From Mediterraneibacter hominis (lineage in GTDB: Bacteria > Bacillota > Clostridia > Lachnospirales > Lachnospiraceae): a DNA stretch of 64,000 nucleotides. Both the position numbers and the translations under genes were made by a program. The notes beneath the pieces are model-generated. The model did not search any database. It was not told the DNA's origin and was given only the letters and a program-made list of their open reading frames with translations. Below are positions 15,999 to 25,600 of the stretch, piece by piece (the stretch's first letter is position 1; each line of letters starts with the position of its first letter). Where the stretch lies: contig NZ_JACOPF010000004.1 in NCBI RefSeq assembly GCF_014287475.1, positions 223,426 through 287,425 of the forward strand. The letters run 5' to 3'.

Positions 15999-17333
15999 TT
16001 ACTCTTCCTCCAAATCTGTAAATCCCAATAATTTGCAGAACAAAAACCCTGCTACATAAGAGATTGCAACTGCAAGCAAATATTTCAGCGGACTCGTCGT
16101 AATAAGAGAAAGCTGTAAGCCTGACAATTCCGGAATCTTAGCAGCAACATGCATAATTGCCATCGCACTTCCACCTACCGCACCGCCTAAACAGGAAGAA
16201 ATAAACGGTCTCCCAAGCGGTATTGTCACGCCCCACATAAGAGGTTCTCCAATCCCTAGCATGCCGACTGGCAGCGCGTTCTTGCAAACCTTTTTCAGTC
16301 GTTTGTTTTTGGTCTTTAATAATACATAGAGAGCTGCTCCAACCTGCCCTGCGCCTGCCATACACGTCACTGGGAGAAGATAAGTAACTCCGAAATCAGC
16401 GATAAGCTGCGCATTTACTGCAATAAGTCCATGATGCATTCCCGTCATAACTAATGGAAGATATACAAGTGTCGCCAGGCCCGCTAAAGCTGGAACATTA
16501 TAAATAATATAATGCACGAAGTTGCCGACCGCATCAGATACAAATCCTGCCACAGGCTGGAATACGATTAACCCTAAAAACGTCATAATAAAAATTGTAA
16601 ACAGAGGTGTCAGGAACGTGTCTAAAATTTCCGGCATTTTCTTCCGTATCATTCGTTCTAGCTTTGCACCGAGGGCCGCGACAATGAGAACGGAAATTAC
16701 ACCGCCGCGTCCTGCCGTACACTCGATACCAAGCACATGGACTCCCGTAATATCCGCTGCATTTAGCACAGACGCCAGCACAGCTCCTAGGATTGGAGAA
16801 CCGCCAAATTCCCTCGCAGCATTGTATCCTACGATAATCGGCAGAATCGTAAATACAGAATATGCAATCGCAGATAAAATCTTTCCGAAATCTGCCTCCT
16901 TTAATTCTGGAAAGAATACATAACCCGCCTCATAGATAGCTACCATCAAACCGCAGGCAATAAATGCAGGCAAGATCGGAATAAATACATGTGCGACTTT
17001 TTTCAACGTCCGCTTAAAGGGAGTGTTATTCTTTTCTCTGTTCTCCTGTTTGCGAAGCTCTGCTTCATCTCCCTCTGTCGTTTTAATTCCTGTAATCTCC
17101 GACATTTGAGCAGCAAGCTTTGCACTTTTTCCAGGGCCTACGACCAGCTGCACATGATTTCCCTCTACATTCACACCTAAAATATCGTCTAATTTCTTTA
17201 ATTTATCAATATCGCATTTCTTAACATCTTTTACAGTAATGCGTACCCGCGTCATACAATTCTCAATCGACAGCAAATTTTCTTTTGTTCCTAATTGTTC
17301 CACAATTACTGCTGCGTTTCCCTGAGCGCCCAT
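15999..17333 (-). CDS. PTS EIIBC, MurNAc type (MurP-like)
   Basis: 444-residue permease. The N-terminal EIIB domain has phospho-Cys26 in IENCMTRVRI; the C-terminal EIIC domain (about 105-444) has eight to ten membrane helices and the GIGEPLMWGV signature. No EIIA domain is attached; the separate EIIA at the end of the operon fills that role. Assignment to MurNAc rests on murQ and the RpiR gene next door. ATG after AAGGAGG. Confidence 0.88.
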   Translation of the reverse strand: MGAQGNAAVIVEQLGTKENLLSIENCMTRVRITVKDVKKCDIDKLKKLDDILGVNVEGNHVQLVVGPGKSAKLAAQMSEITGIKTTEGDEAELRKQENREKNNTPFKRTLKKVAHVFIPILPAFIACGLMVAIYEAGYVFFPELKEADFGKILSAIAYSVFTILPIIVGYNAAREFGGSPILGAVLASVLNAADITGVHVLGIECTAGRGGVISVLIVAALGAKLERMIRKKMPEILDTFLTPLFTIFIMTFLGLIVFQPVAGFVSDAVGNFVHYIIYNVPALAGLATLVYLPLVMTGMHHGLIAVNAQLIADFGVTYLLPVTCMAGAGQVGAALYVLLKTKNKRLKKVCKNALPVGMLGIGEPLMWGVTIPLGRPFISSCLGGAVGGSAMAIMHVAAKIPELSGLQLSLITTSPLKYLLAVAISYVAGFLFCKLLGFTDLEEE

Positions 17334-17376
17334 AAAGTTTCCTCCTTTTTATTCACTCTTTTCCTTGTTCTTCTAA

Positions 17377-18315
17377 TCAAAATTCTTTCTTATAAGAGAC
17401 AAATGTCCGAAATACTTCTAAGCCATGCCTCTCATAGTATCTTCTCCCTGGCTCGTCCGTCGTAATAAAATACATCCTATATATACCCTTTTTACACATC
17501 TCATAGCACTGCAGTTCTAAAAGAATACCTCCGATACCTGCATTTCTTTCTGATTCTGCCACCCCTATAGGTCCGAAACGCATCGGATTGCCGTCGATTG
17601 CCCGCATACAAAAGCCACATATTTTCTCTTCCTTATCTAGTACAAGCAGGATCACGTCCTGCGCTGTTTCCTTCTGCATTGCAAGCAAAGCGTTACGTTT
17701 CCAGCCTCCTCCAAACTCCTCCTTCAAGAACTCCAGAAGCTCAAGACTGTAAGAATAGTTAAACTGAATAAATCGGTAGCCCTTTCTCTCGGCTTCCTCT
17801 TTCTTTTCTAATGTCTGATCTGATAGTCTGTATCCATGAAGATTTTTTCCCATTGAATAATGCTCTTCTCCAGGCATGTAACCCTGTTCTTCAAAAAAGC
17901 AAACCGCAGCTTTATAATTTCCTGTATCTATACCCGGGAAAAAGTAATTGGGAGAATATGCACCCAGTGTAATATTCCTGCACCCGGCTTTTTTCAATTC
18001 CTCCTCACATTCTGTCAGTAGCTTGCGTCCAATACCACGCCGCTGATATGCTTCATCTACAAAGAGCACGTTCACCCAGCCGCGTTCCGGCTCAAGCCCC
18101 CTCTCGAGATAGGGAAATTTCCTCTTCGTCCCATAAATAAACCCGACGAGTTTGCCATCCACCTCCGCAACTCGGCTGAAACGCACGTCAAAATTTTCGT
18201 CAAATATGGCCTGCCTGCGAAACTTTTTTACGTCAATCGCATCCACCGTACAAGTGCGGTTCCACAGATCGACAATCGCTTCCTCATCCTTTTGTGTATA
18301 GCGCCTTATGTTCAT
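17377..18315 (-). CDS. GNAT N-acetyltransferase, tandem domains
   Basis: About 312 residues with two GNAT folds. The first has the acetyl-CoA motif VDEAYQRRGIGRKLL (about residues 90-105); the second, more diverged, has VAESERNAGIGGILLELQCYEM and ends with RRYYERHGLEVF. The substrate is unknown. The start is uncertain: the ATG at 18315 begins the conserved fold, but ATG at 18372 is possible and no strong ribosome binding site decides it. It lies 43 bp upstream of the MurP-like gene on the same strand, so it may head that operon. Confidence 0.75.
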   Translation of the reverse strand: MNIRRYTQKDEEAIVDLWNRTCTVDAIDVKKFRRQAIFDENFDVRFSRVAEVDGKLVGFIYGTKRKFPYLERGLEPERGWVNVLFVDEAYQRRGIGRKLLTECEEELKKAGCRNITLGAYSPNYFFPGIDTGNYKAAVCFFEEQGYMPGEEHYSMGKNLHGYRLSDQTLEKKEEAERKGYRFIQFNYSYSLELLEFLKEEFGGGWKRNALLAMQKETAQDVILLVLDKEEKICGFCMRAIDGNPMRFGPIGVAESERNAGIGGILLELQCYEMCKKGIYRMYFITTDEPGRRYYERHGLEVFRTFVSYKKEF

Positions 18316-18495
18316 TTCCCTACTGTTCCACTCCTTCCATTGCTTTTGTCTGACCGGTCTTAATATGCCCATTATAACATCCAAAATACTTTTATCAATA
18401 AATTATATTTTTAATGAAATTAAATTTCACTCTTTGGATAAATCGCCCTATTTTTTTATAAACATCTGATTTTTTTGTACAAAACGCATAATTCC

Positions 18496-18535
18496 AAAAA
18501 AAAGACAATGGAATATTTTCATATCCCACTGTCTT
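18496..18535 (-). terminator. Terminator of the L-xylulose operon
   Basis: Arms at 18502-18516 and 18521-18535 form a 15-bp stem with a GAAA-type tetraloop on minus-strand RNA, using two G-U pairs, followed by a run of eight U. It follows the araD stop by about 36 bp. Confidence 0.8.
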
Positions 18536-18570
18536 ATATTTTAAATAATTCACTTTGATGTTTGTCTTCT

Positions 18571-19260
18571 TTACTTCTGCCCATAATAAGCATTTGGCCC
18601 ATGCTTTCTGTAATAATGCTTGTCCTGCAATTCCTGCGGCGCCGGTTTTACATCTGGATTTATCATTTCTGTCTGTGCCGCCATCTTTGCCACCTCTTCT
18701 AAAACAACCGCATTATGTACCGCCTCGTGTGCGTCCTTTCCCCAAGTAAACACTCCGTGATTCTTACACAAAACCGCTGGCATTGCCATATATTCTTTTT
18801 CTTTGAAATAATCTACGATTAAGACACCTGTGTTCTTTTCGTATGCTTCGTCTATTTCTTCCTTTGTCAGATTCCTTACACAGGGGATTTCTCCATACAT
18901 ATAATCTGCGTGTGTCGTTCCATAACATGGAATGCCTCTTCCTGCCTGCGCCCAGCTTGTACCCCAGGGCGAATGTGTATGCACGATTCCAGTCACTTTG
19001 GGCAGCCCTCTGTAAATTTCTAAATGCGTCGGGGTATCGGAGGACGGGTTGTATTCTCCCTCAATCTTATTTCCCTCCAAATCCATCACTACCATATCTT
19101 CCGGCTTTAATTTATCGTACTCTACTCCGCTTGGTTTAATTACAAAGTATCCTGTCTTTCTGTCAATCTCACTGACATTGCCCCATGTAAAGGTTACAAG
19201 CTGATATTTAGGCAAAAGCATATTCGCCTCATATACTTTCTGTTTTAATTCTTCCAGCAT
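18571..19260 (-). CDS. araD: L-ribulose-5-phosphate 4-epimerase
   Basis: 229-residue class II aldolase/epimerase family protein. It converts L-ribulose 5-phosphate to D-xylulose 5-phosphate. Zn-binding histidines lie in GIVHTHSPWGTSWAQ and at the ALLCKNHG-like AVLCKNHGVFTWG; the signature GNVSEIDR is at the N-terminus and HYYRKHGPNAYYGQ ends the protein, which fits AraD/UlaF/SgbE. Ribosome binding site AAGGAGAG. Last gene of the operon. Confidence 0.92.
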   Translation of the reverse strand: MLEELKQKVYEANMLLPKYQLVTFTWGNVSEIDRKTGYFVIKPSGVEYDKLKPEDMVVMDLEGNKIEGEYNPSSDTPTHLEIYRGLPKVTGIVHTHSPWGTSWAQAGRGIPCYGTTHADYMYGEIPCVRNLTKEEIDEAYEKNTGVLIVDYFKEKEYMAMPAVLCKNHGVFTWGKDAHEAVHNAVVLEEVAKMAAQTEMINPDVKPAPQELQDKHYYRKHGPNAYYGQK

Positions 19261-19311
19261 AATTTTTCTCTCCTTTTCTATCGCTCTTTGTATCCTTGTT
19301 TCTCTAAAACA

Positions 19312-20154
19312 TTATTCCTGTCTGTCCAAAATGGCACGCATCTTTTGATTGGACTGCGCCAAATCCTGCCTCCAATTTTCTCCGCCCAGATACCAAAATT
19401 CTGTCACATACTTGCGGATTCCCATTTTCCACGCCTTGTCAATGATTTCTTCAAACGGCACATGCCCCTGTCCATACAGCAGGTCTCGGAAAATCCCTGG
19501 TTTTGTCTCTTTTAAATGCATCGCCGCCATATGTCCTCTTCCCGTTTCTATGTCATCTAATACATTTTTCCCATAAGAAACGGCTGCATTCATGATATTT
19601 CCGCAGTCCGGATAGACATTCAGATACGGCGACTTATTTGCCTTTACATATGCCATAGCCTTTTCGACCGTATTCATAAATTCTGTCTCCATCGTCTCAA
19701 ATCCCATCACGATTCCAAGACTGGAAGCCATTTGTACCGCTTTTGTAAGATTTTCCGCAAAACGTTTTCTCGTTGCTTCACTGCCTTCCTCATAGTAAAC
19801 ATCATATCCCGCAAGCTGAATGACTCGGATCCCTAAGTCGTCCGCAAGCTCAAGCGCCTTCTCCATAATCTCCATACCGCGTCTGACTGTCTGCTCATCA
19901 TTGCTTCCAAGGGGATATTTCCGGTGTCCGCTTAAGCACATCGTACGGACAGGAACCCCTACTTCATACATGGTCTTTACTAATTCCAAGCGTTCTTCTT
20001 TCGTCCAGTTCAGCCGCGCAAGTTTTTCATCCGTCTCGTCAATGCTGATTTCCACAAAATCATATCCTGCCTCTTTTGCTGCCTTAAGCTTCTCTTTCCA
20101 CGTCAGAGCAGAAGGCATTGCCTTTTCATAAAGTCCTATCGTATACCTTTTCAT
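19312..20154 (-). CDS. ulaE: L-ribulose/L-xylulose-5-phosphate 3-epimerase (UlaE family)
   Basis: 280-residue TIM-barrel epimerase of the UlaE/SgbU type, converting L-xylulose 5-phosphate to L-ribulose 5-phosphate. Motifs: FVEISIDETDEKLARL, TMCLSGHRKYPLGS, LAGYDVYYEE, VYPDCGN, and HLKETKPGIFRDLLYGQG. The ATG at 20154 is chosen because GGAGTG precedes it; the ATG five codons earlier lacks a site. Upstream is the kinase (about 90 bp), downstream araD. Confidence 0.9.
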   Translation of the reverse strand: MKRYTIGLYEKAMPSALTWKEKLKAAKEAGYDFVEISIDETDEKLARLNWTKEERLELVKTMYEVGVPVRTMCLSGHRKYPLGSNDEQTVRRGMEIMEKALELADDLGIRVIQLAGYDVYYEEGSEATRKRFAENLTKAVQMASSLGIVMGFETMETEFMNTVEKAMAYVKANKSPYLNVYPDCGNIMNAAVSYGKNVLDDIETGRGHMAAMHLKETKPGIFRDLLYGQGHVPFEEIIDKAWKMGIRKYVTEFWYLGGENWRQDLAQSNQKMRAILDRQE

Positions 20155-20244
20155 AGACTGACACTCCATTCTCTCTTACTTACACCATCTTTTAAGTCTA
20201 ACAGTGTCCAACATAAATATATACTTTTTTTCAAAATTCTTCAA

Positions 20245-21759
20245 TTAATTCTTAAAATACTTCCATGCAGAATTGAGTCCATCAATAACCGCCCTGTACC
20301 GCTGATACTTCTTGGCATAAATCAGAGCATATTCTGCACGCGGATAAATTGTTTTGCTTATCTTTACGGTTCGTTCTATTGCAGTCTTATAATCCGGGTA
20401 AATTCCTGCTGCAATCCCCGCTGCCATCGCTGCTCCCTGTGCACCCAGTTCCTTATCTTCTATGACATCTATCGGAATCTGAAGAACATCCGCAAAGATC
20501 TGCACCCATACATCAGAATTTGCCGCCCCTCCTGACAGACGGATAGATTTCGGTTTTTCTCTGTTCACAAGAAGCTTCTGCACATGTGTATAGTGGGAAA
20601 ACACAATGCCCTCATATACTGCCCGCAACATATACTGCTTGTTGTGGTAAGCTGTCAGTCCTACAAAGGTACCCTTAGCCAAAGGATCTTCATTAGAACC
20701 ATTTAGGAACGGAAGAAATACAATATCACTGTCCGAAGGAGCGATCGCTTCTACCCATTTATTTGTAATATCATAGACAGATTTCCCGCTTTCTTTTGCT
20801 TCCGCTTTCTCATAGGACATTAAGTTTCGGATAAACCATTCCATATTTCCCGCAGAAGTAGGACTGCTCTCCTCCACCAGATAATACCCTGGTATACAGA
20901 ACATAGAATTCAGTGCGACGGTTCCGTTTTTCACCGGACTCTTCCGTATAAATTCGTTGATGCTCCATGTTCCCGCCACCATGCACATCTGTTCCTCGTC
21001 CGACAAGCCTGAAGCAATTCCACAAGCGTTGACATCAAACATCCCTGCCGCTACAGGGATACCTTCCGGCAGACCTGTCTTTTCTGCCGCTTCTTTTGTC
21101 ACATATCCACATATATCAGAGGAATATCTAAGCGGAGGCAGTTTATCGTACACGTCTTCCAGACCAAAATATCCCAGCAATTCCTTATCATAAGCCTGCG
21201 TTGTCAAATTCACAAAATTTGCTCCTGAAAAATCTGTATACTCTGCATATGCTTCTCCTGTCAGCATGTAACGGATATAATCTTTTACGGCAAAAATATA
21301 TTTCGTATTGTCAAGCACCTCTGGTTTATTGTCCTTCAGCCAGGCGAGAATGCTGACTGGCTGGCACGCCAGAATATCCTGAAAGGATTTCTTATAAACC
21401 CTCTCTTTTGTCCCGTCTTTTTCCCACTTCTCTACATACTCCCAGGCGCGGGCATCCGTAGAAATGATCCCGTTATATGCAGGACGTCCATCTTTTCCAA
21501 CCAGATACAGCCCCTTGCCGTGTCCGGAGAAAGATACGCCGGCGATGTCTGCCGGAGCGATACCACTTTTCTCAATCGCCGTACGCACCGCCTCTGCATT
21601 TACATTCCATAACTCGTCCATATTTCTCTCTGTATACCCCGACTTAGGAGTAAGTGTAACCGTCGGCACGCTTGCCACCGAAATCTGTGTGCCCTCCTCA
21701 TCAAACAGCGCAGCTTTGGAAAAAGTTCCTCCGTTGTCGATTCCTATTAAATATCTCAT
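20245..21759 (-). CDS. FGGY-family carbohydrate kinase, probable L-xylulokinase
   Basis: 504-residue FGGY kinase. N-terminal phosphate loop YLIGIDNGGTFSKAALFD; substrate loop STDARAWEYVE; VAAGMFDVNACGIASG; ATP site IRLSGGAANSDVWVQIFADVL and GAQGAAMAAGIAAG. It looks closest to LyxK (L-xylulose kinase), and the two epimerases after it complete L-xylulose to D-xylulose 5-phosphate. Ribosome binding site AAGGAGG. No transporter or upstream dehydrogenase is in this operon. Confidence 0.85.
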   Translation of the reverse strand: MRYLIGIDNGGTFSKAALFDEEGTQISVASVPTVTLTPKSGYTERNMDELWNVNAEAVRTAIEKSGIAPADIAGVSFSGHGKGLYLVGKDGRPAYNGIISTDARAWEYVEKWEKDGTKERVYKKSFQDILACQPVSILAWLKDNKPEVLDNTKYIFAVKDYIRYMLTGEAYAEYTDFSGANFVNLTTQAYDKELLGYFGLEDVYDKLPPLRYSSDICGYVTKEAAEKTGLPEGIPVAAGMFDVNACGIASGLSDEEQMCMVAGTWSINEFIRKSPVKNGTVALNSMFCIPGYYLVEESSPTSAGNMEWFIRNLMSYEKAEAKESGKSVYDITNKWVEAIAPSDSDIVFLPFLNGSNEDPLAKGTFVGLTAYHNKQYMLRAVYEGIVFSHYTHVQKLLVNREKPKSIRLSGGAANSDVWVQIFADVLQIPIDVIEDKELGAQGAAMAAGIAAGIYPDYKTAIERTVKISKTIYPRAEYALIYAKKYQRYRAVIDGLNSAWKYFKN

Positions 21760-21998
21760 ATCTGCCTCCTTAGAAATTTTTCCTTTTTCCTATTGAAAAA
21801 GATAACTGTAAATATAAATCAAAAACAGTAATTCTGTTGACTTTCCGCCACTTAGCTTTTAAACTCTTAAGCTGACTGCCGGACTTTGAAACTATTATAA
21901 CATGAAATCCGGAATGATACACAAAAGATTAAAATATCCCAAAGCCCTGCCTTTGGGCGGCATTTATATTTCTAAAGTGCCGGGAAAGGAACAAAAGT

Positions 21999-22406
21999 AT
22001 GAAAAAATTTATTGAAGAATTCAAAGCATTCGCGCTGCGCGGCAACATGATGGATATGGCTGTCGGTGTTATTATCGGAGGTGCATTCTCCGGAATTGTA
22101 ACGTCTCTTACTGACAATTTTATTAATCCTGTCTTAAACCTTGTAACCGGAGGGAAAGTATACTCTCTTCAGGATTGGGCTGGATTCGCTTCCGCATTCT
22201 TATCCTCACTTGTAAATTTCTTAATTATGGCGTTTGTCTTGTTCTGCCTTCTCAAAGCCATAAACAAATTAATGGCATTTGGAAAGAAACCAGAAGTGCC
22301 TGCTGCTCCAACTACAAAGGTATGTCCCTTCTGTAAAACAGAAATTGCACTAGAGGCAACAAGGTGTCCTCACTGCACTTCTACACTGGAGGAAGCAAAA
22401 GCCTAA
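21999..22406 (+). CDS. mscL: Large-conductance mechanosensitive channel with zinc-ribbon tail
   Basis: 135-residue MscL. N-terminal amphipathic helix (KKFIEEFKAFALRGNMMDMA), pore helix AVGVIIGGAFSGIVTSL, and second membrane segment at about 62-85. It opens under membrane tension to release solutes during osmotic downshock. Instead of the usual C-terminal helical bundle it ends in a zinc ribbon with Cys109, Cys112, Cys123 and Cys126 (CPFC and CPHC). Ribosome binding site AAAGGAAC. Single gene on the plus strand between two minus-strand operons. Confidence 0.96.
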   Translation: MKKFIEEFKAFALRGNMMDMAVGVIIGGAFSGIVTSLTDNFINPVLNLVTGGKVYSLQDWAGFASAFLSSLVNFLIMAFVLFCLLKAINKLMAFGKKPEVPAAPTTKVCPFCKTEIALEATRCPHCTSTLEEAKA

Positions 22407-22437
22407 TTAAGTATAGGGAAACAAGAAGTCCAAAAGA

Positions 22438-22611
22438 ACAAAGTGAGCAAGCCCACTTCAACTCCCCTGCCCCTCAATCTTGAGGGACTTGTCCACTTTG
22501 CGCGCCGCTGCAATACCGCAAAGCGGTAAAATTTCCTTATTGCGGCGTGTGCATACTGCCCGAAGGGCTTTTATATCATAGGGCAGTCCGAAGGACTTTC
22601 CTATGATATAA
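22438..22611. repeat. Dispersed intergenic repeat, copy B
   Basis: The first about 65 bases match copy A (11442-11568), including the CCCACTTCAACTCCCCTGCC core and flanking stem arms. Copy B has an extra hairpin (CCGCTGCAATA...TATTGCGGCG) and a tail CATAGG...CCTATG ending in a run of A. It lies immediately downstream of mscL. No coding capacity. Confidence 0.7.
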
Positions 22612-22670
22612 AAAATACGTCTTGTAAAAGAGGCTAGATATTATTTGCCTCTCATACAAGACGTATTTTA
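22612..22670. terminator. Bidirectional terminator between mscL and the glycosidase
   Basis: AAATACGTCTTGTA and TACAAGACGTATTT form a long stem with a second AGAGGC/GCCTCT part, A-runs before and T-runs after. It can serve mscL on the plus strand and the convergent GH106-like gene on the minus strand. Confidence 0.85.
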
Positions 22671-22672
22671 TA

Positions 22673-25600
22673 TTATTTTTGCTTCCACAGGATAGGTGCT
22701 TTTAAAATTCCAGTCTTTTTGAGCTGATATTCATAAGACCAACTGTCCAGGGTTGTTCTCCACGCATTTGGATCAAAATATATTTCCTGTTCATCACAGT
22801 CGTGAATCGCACCGAATGTATTGACGCGGTTTCCATAACTTATAATTTCTATAAGATGTTTTCCCGGAGATGTTGTCTCAAAAGCCGCCCTGTATGGAGC
22901 CTTGAAAATTTCTCCCACGTCTTTTCCATCTACTCTTACTTTTAGAAGCGGAGCGCGGAATTTTGAAACCTCCAGTATATAGCTGCCCTGTTCTAAATCT
23001 ATCTCTGTCTTATAAACCGCGTTTCCGCCATAGAACGACATTCCCTGTTCTGTAAGACTGCCCCAGAAAAAGCTCTCTCTCTCTTTTTTAAGAACTGCAC
23101 GGCTCCCTGTCACCTGAACCGAAAAATCTCCTAAAAGATACATGGATTCCAGATTGACCTTCCCTGTAAACTCTACCTCCAATTTCAATTCATGCAGCCC
23201 TTCTTTTAAGGCTGGAAGCGCTATCGTGTGAATACACGGATCTACGAAATATCCCGTTTCTTTCTTTGAGATTTCTTCTTTGTCCAGCCAAATTCGGGAT
23301 TCCTTCAATGCCTCCAGCCCAAGCTGTATGTCTTTTACAGCGTCTTGGCAAAAAATCTCATATTGGAGCATAATTTTATATGGTTTTTCTTCCTTTTTCT
23401 GCGTCCATGGCTGTGCCAGAGCCGCCCTTCTAAGCGGCAGATGAAGCAGTGTGCGAAGCCGATTGTCCGCCCTTAGAATCTCCTCCGGCCCTTCTAATGT
23501 CTTCCCGTCAAAGCAGTACCGCGGCATATCCAGTACAAGAACATTCGGCTCTTCTCTTTCTATTTTTACCGGGCTGGCAAATAAGTCCTTTGCCTCCCAG
23601 TCTTTTCCTTCTGTCGTATAATAGTTTTTTTCCTTTCCGTTTTCAGAACCTCTGCAAATATCTCTGCCGGTGCTCGTTGTCGTTTCTGCTTCTTCTGCGG
23701 GCTCCAGATACAGCAGAAGACTGTCATGCTCAAAGAAACGGCGGTAAAGTACTGTCTTATCTTTGCAAACTTCTGCCTCTACTTCCCGTTTATCTCCAGT
23801 CATTGTGTCAAACTCCGTCACTTTCCAGCTTCCGGCAAGTTCTATTTTCACATCATCCGGCAAGATCAAGTCCGGATTGTCCTGCGCGCGCCCATTTGCA
23901 ATAAACAACCAGCGTCCGTTTTCCTCCTGCCTCATCTGATACAGATATTTTTCTGTTCTCTCGCCGTTCCAATTCTTCTTGTGATTTGGCTTTTTCAAAT
24001 GTTTTTCTCCATGAAAACGTATATCTAGCAGGCGATATGGTTCCAGCTCTGTAAGAAGCTCCAGTTTTGAAAATCCGATTTGCGTACAGCGTGAAGCAAA
24101 TTCTTCTCCTGCTATACTTCTGCATGCATCAATGTACTGCGGTGCTTTTCCCATGAATACGATCTTTTTCCCTGCTTTTTTCATCTCCTCTAAGATAGAG
24201 AGCGTAGTCCCGCGCAGGGTCAGACAGCCTGGAACAACAATCGCGTCATATTCCATTTTCCCTACCTTGCGCCCATCCCATTCTTCCGGAAGGAGACTCT
24301 CTGATATATAGTCGAAATCCAGATTATTAAACAAAAGCCATTCCGTCACATCCGCAAATCTTCTGTCTAACTCCTGCCGCTTCTGTCCTGTCTGCTGGTT
24401 CGGTCCAAACAAAATCCAACAGGATTCCACCGGATGAATAACACCGATTTTCACAAGCGGTGTTCCTTTCCTAAGTGCTGTATTTACCCTTGCAAAATGT
24501 GTCTCGATTATCCCATACTCCTTATACCAGGGAGACTGAAAACCGATTGCCGCCGGATAATCTCTTTTTGCCTCTCCTCCCATGCTCATCCAGTTTAGAT
24601 GATGTACGCGGTGTGTAATCCCCAGAGCCGCCTGCCAGTCCCCCTGAAGCTTATGCCTGCGAAAATCAAAGTCCCAGTTTGTAACACCATACAGCTCGCT
24701 TGCCACGCCTTCTTTTCCATACTGATGACACACACTTTCCGCCTGTTTCGCGGTCGTATACTCCCGCGCGTCACAGAGCATATCGATTCCCGGGAGAGAA
24801 AAGCCTCTTAAGCTTCTCATAACCTCTCCAAGCGCCTGTGTCTGAGATTGCAGTGTAGGTTCCTCCATCATATGTCCTGCAAGCCGGATCCCATTTTCTT
24901 TACACCAGTTCCCAACCTGATCGGAAAATGCTTCTGCAAACCTTTCTGTCACATGATCGTGATACCAGTAACGATATTTAGATACCTTTTCGTTTGGGAG
25001 CTCCCACAGAAGCTCTGGGATATGATCCAGCAGATCTTCGCCATAGGTTTTTTTATAGCTTTTGGCAAAATCATCAGTAAAAGGAAGCATCACCTCTTCT
25101 TTTGATTCTGCTGTCCCTAGAAATTTTTTTCTTCCAAACTGTGGTTCATCCGTAAAAACAGATGGAATCGTCTGCCCAAATTCTTCTCCGACTGCTTTTT
25201 TATATGCTTCATGTGTTACCTCTATAAAATACCGGATCGCCTCTGGATTTAAGGAATCTACATAAGACTGATTATTAAACCAGGGACTGTCATGTGCAAT
25301 TTCTAAATATGCATACCATATTTTAGCGCCGGGACAAGCTTTTGCATTTTCATCACATCTCTCATAAGAAGCAAGTGTCCCGTCTGTATTCAATCTCACA
25401 TAATATGCGGCAAGAAAACGGCCGTTTCCCTGCGGAGAGGAAGATGCCATAGAGTCCGCACTTCTATGATCGTATGTTTTTGTCCCTTTTTTATATGTGG
25501 TAATCAGTATATTTCTGCTGCGGTACTGCGGATGTACTGTCACTTTTCCCCCGCCATAGCCCGATGGCCACCGATCCTCGTCGTACAGACAGCTATACAA

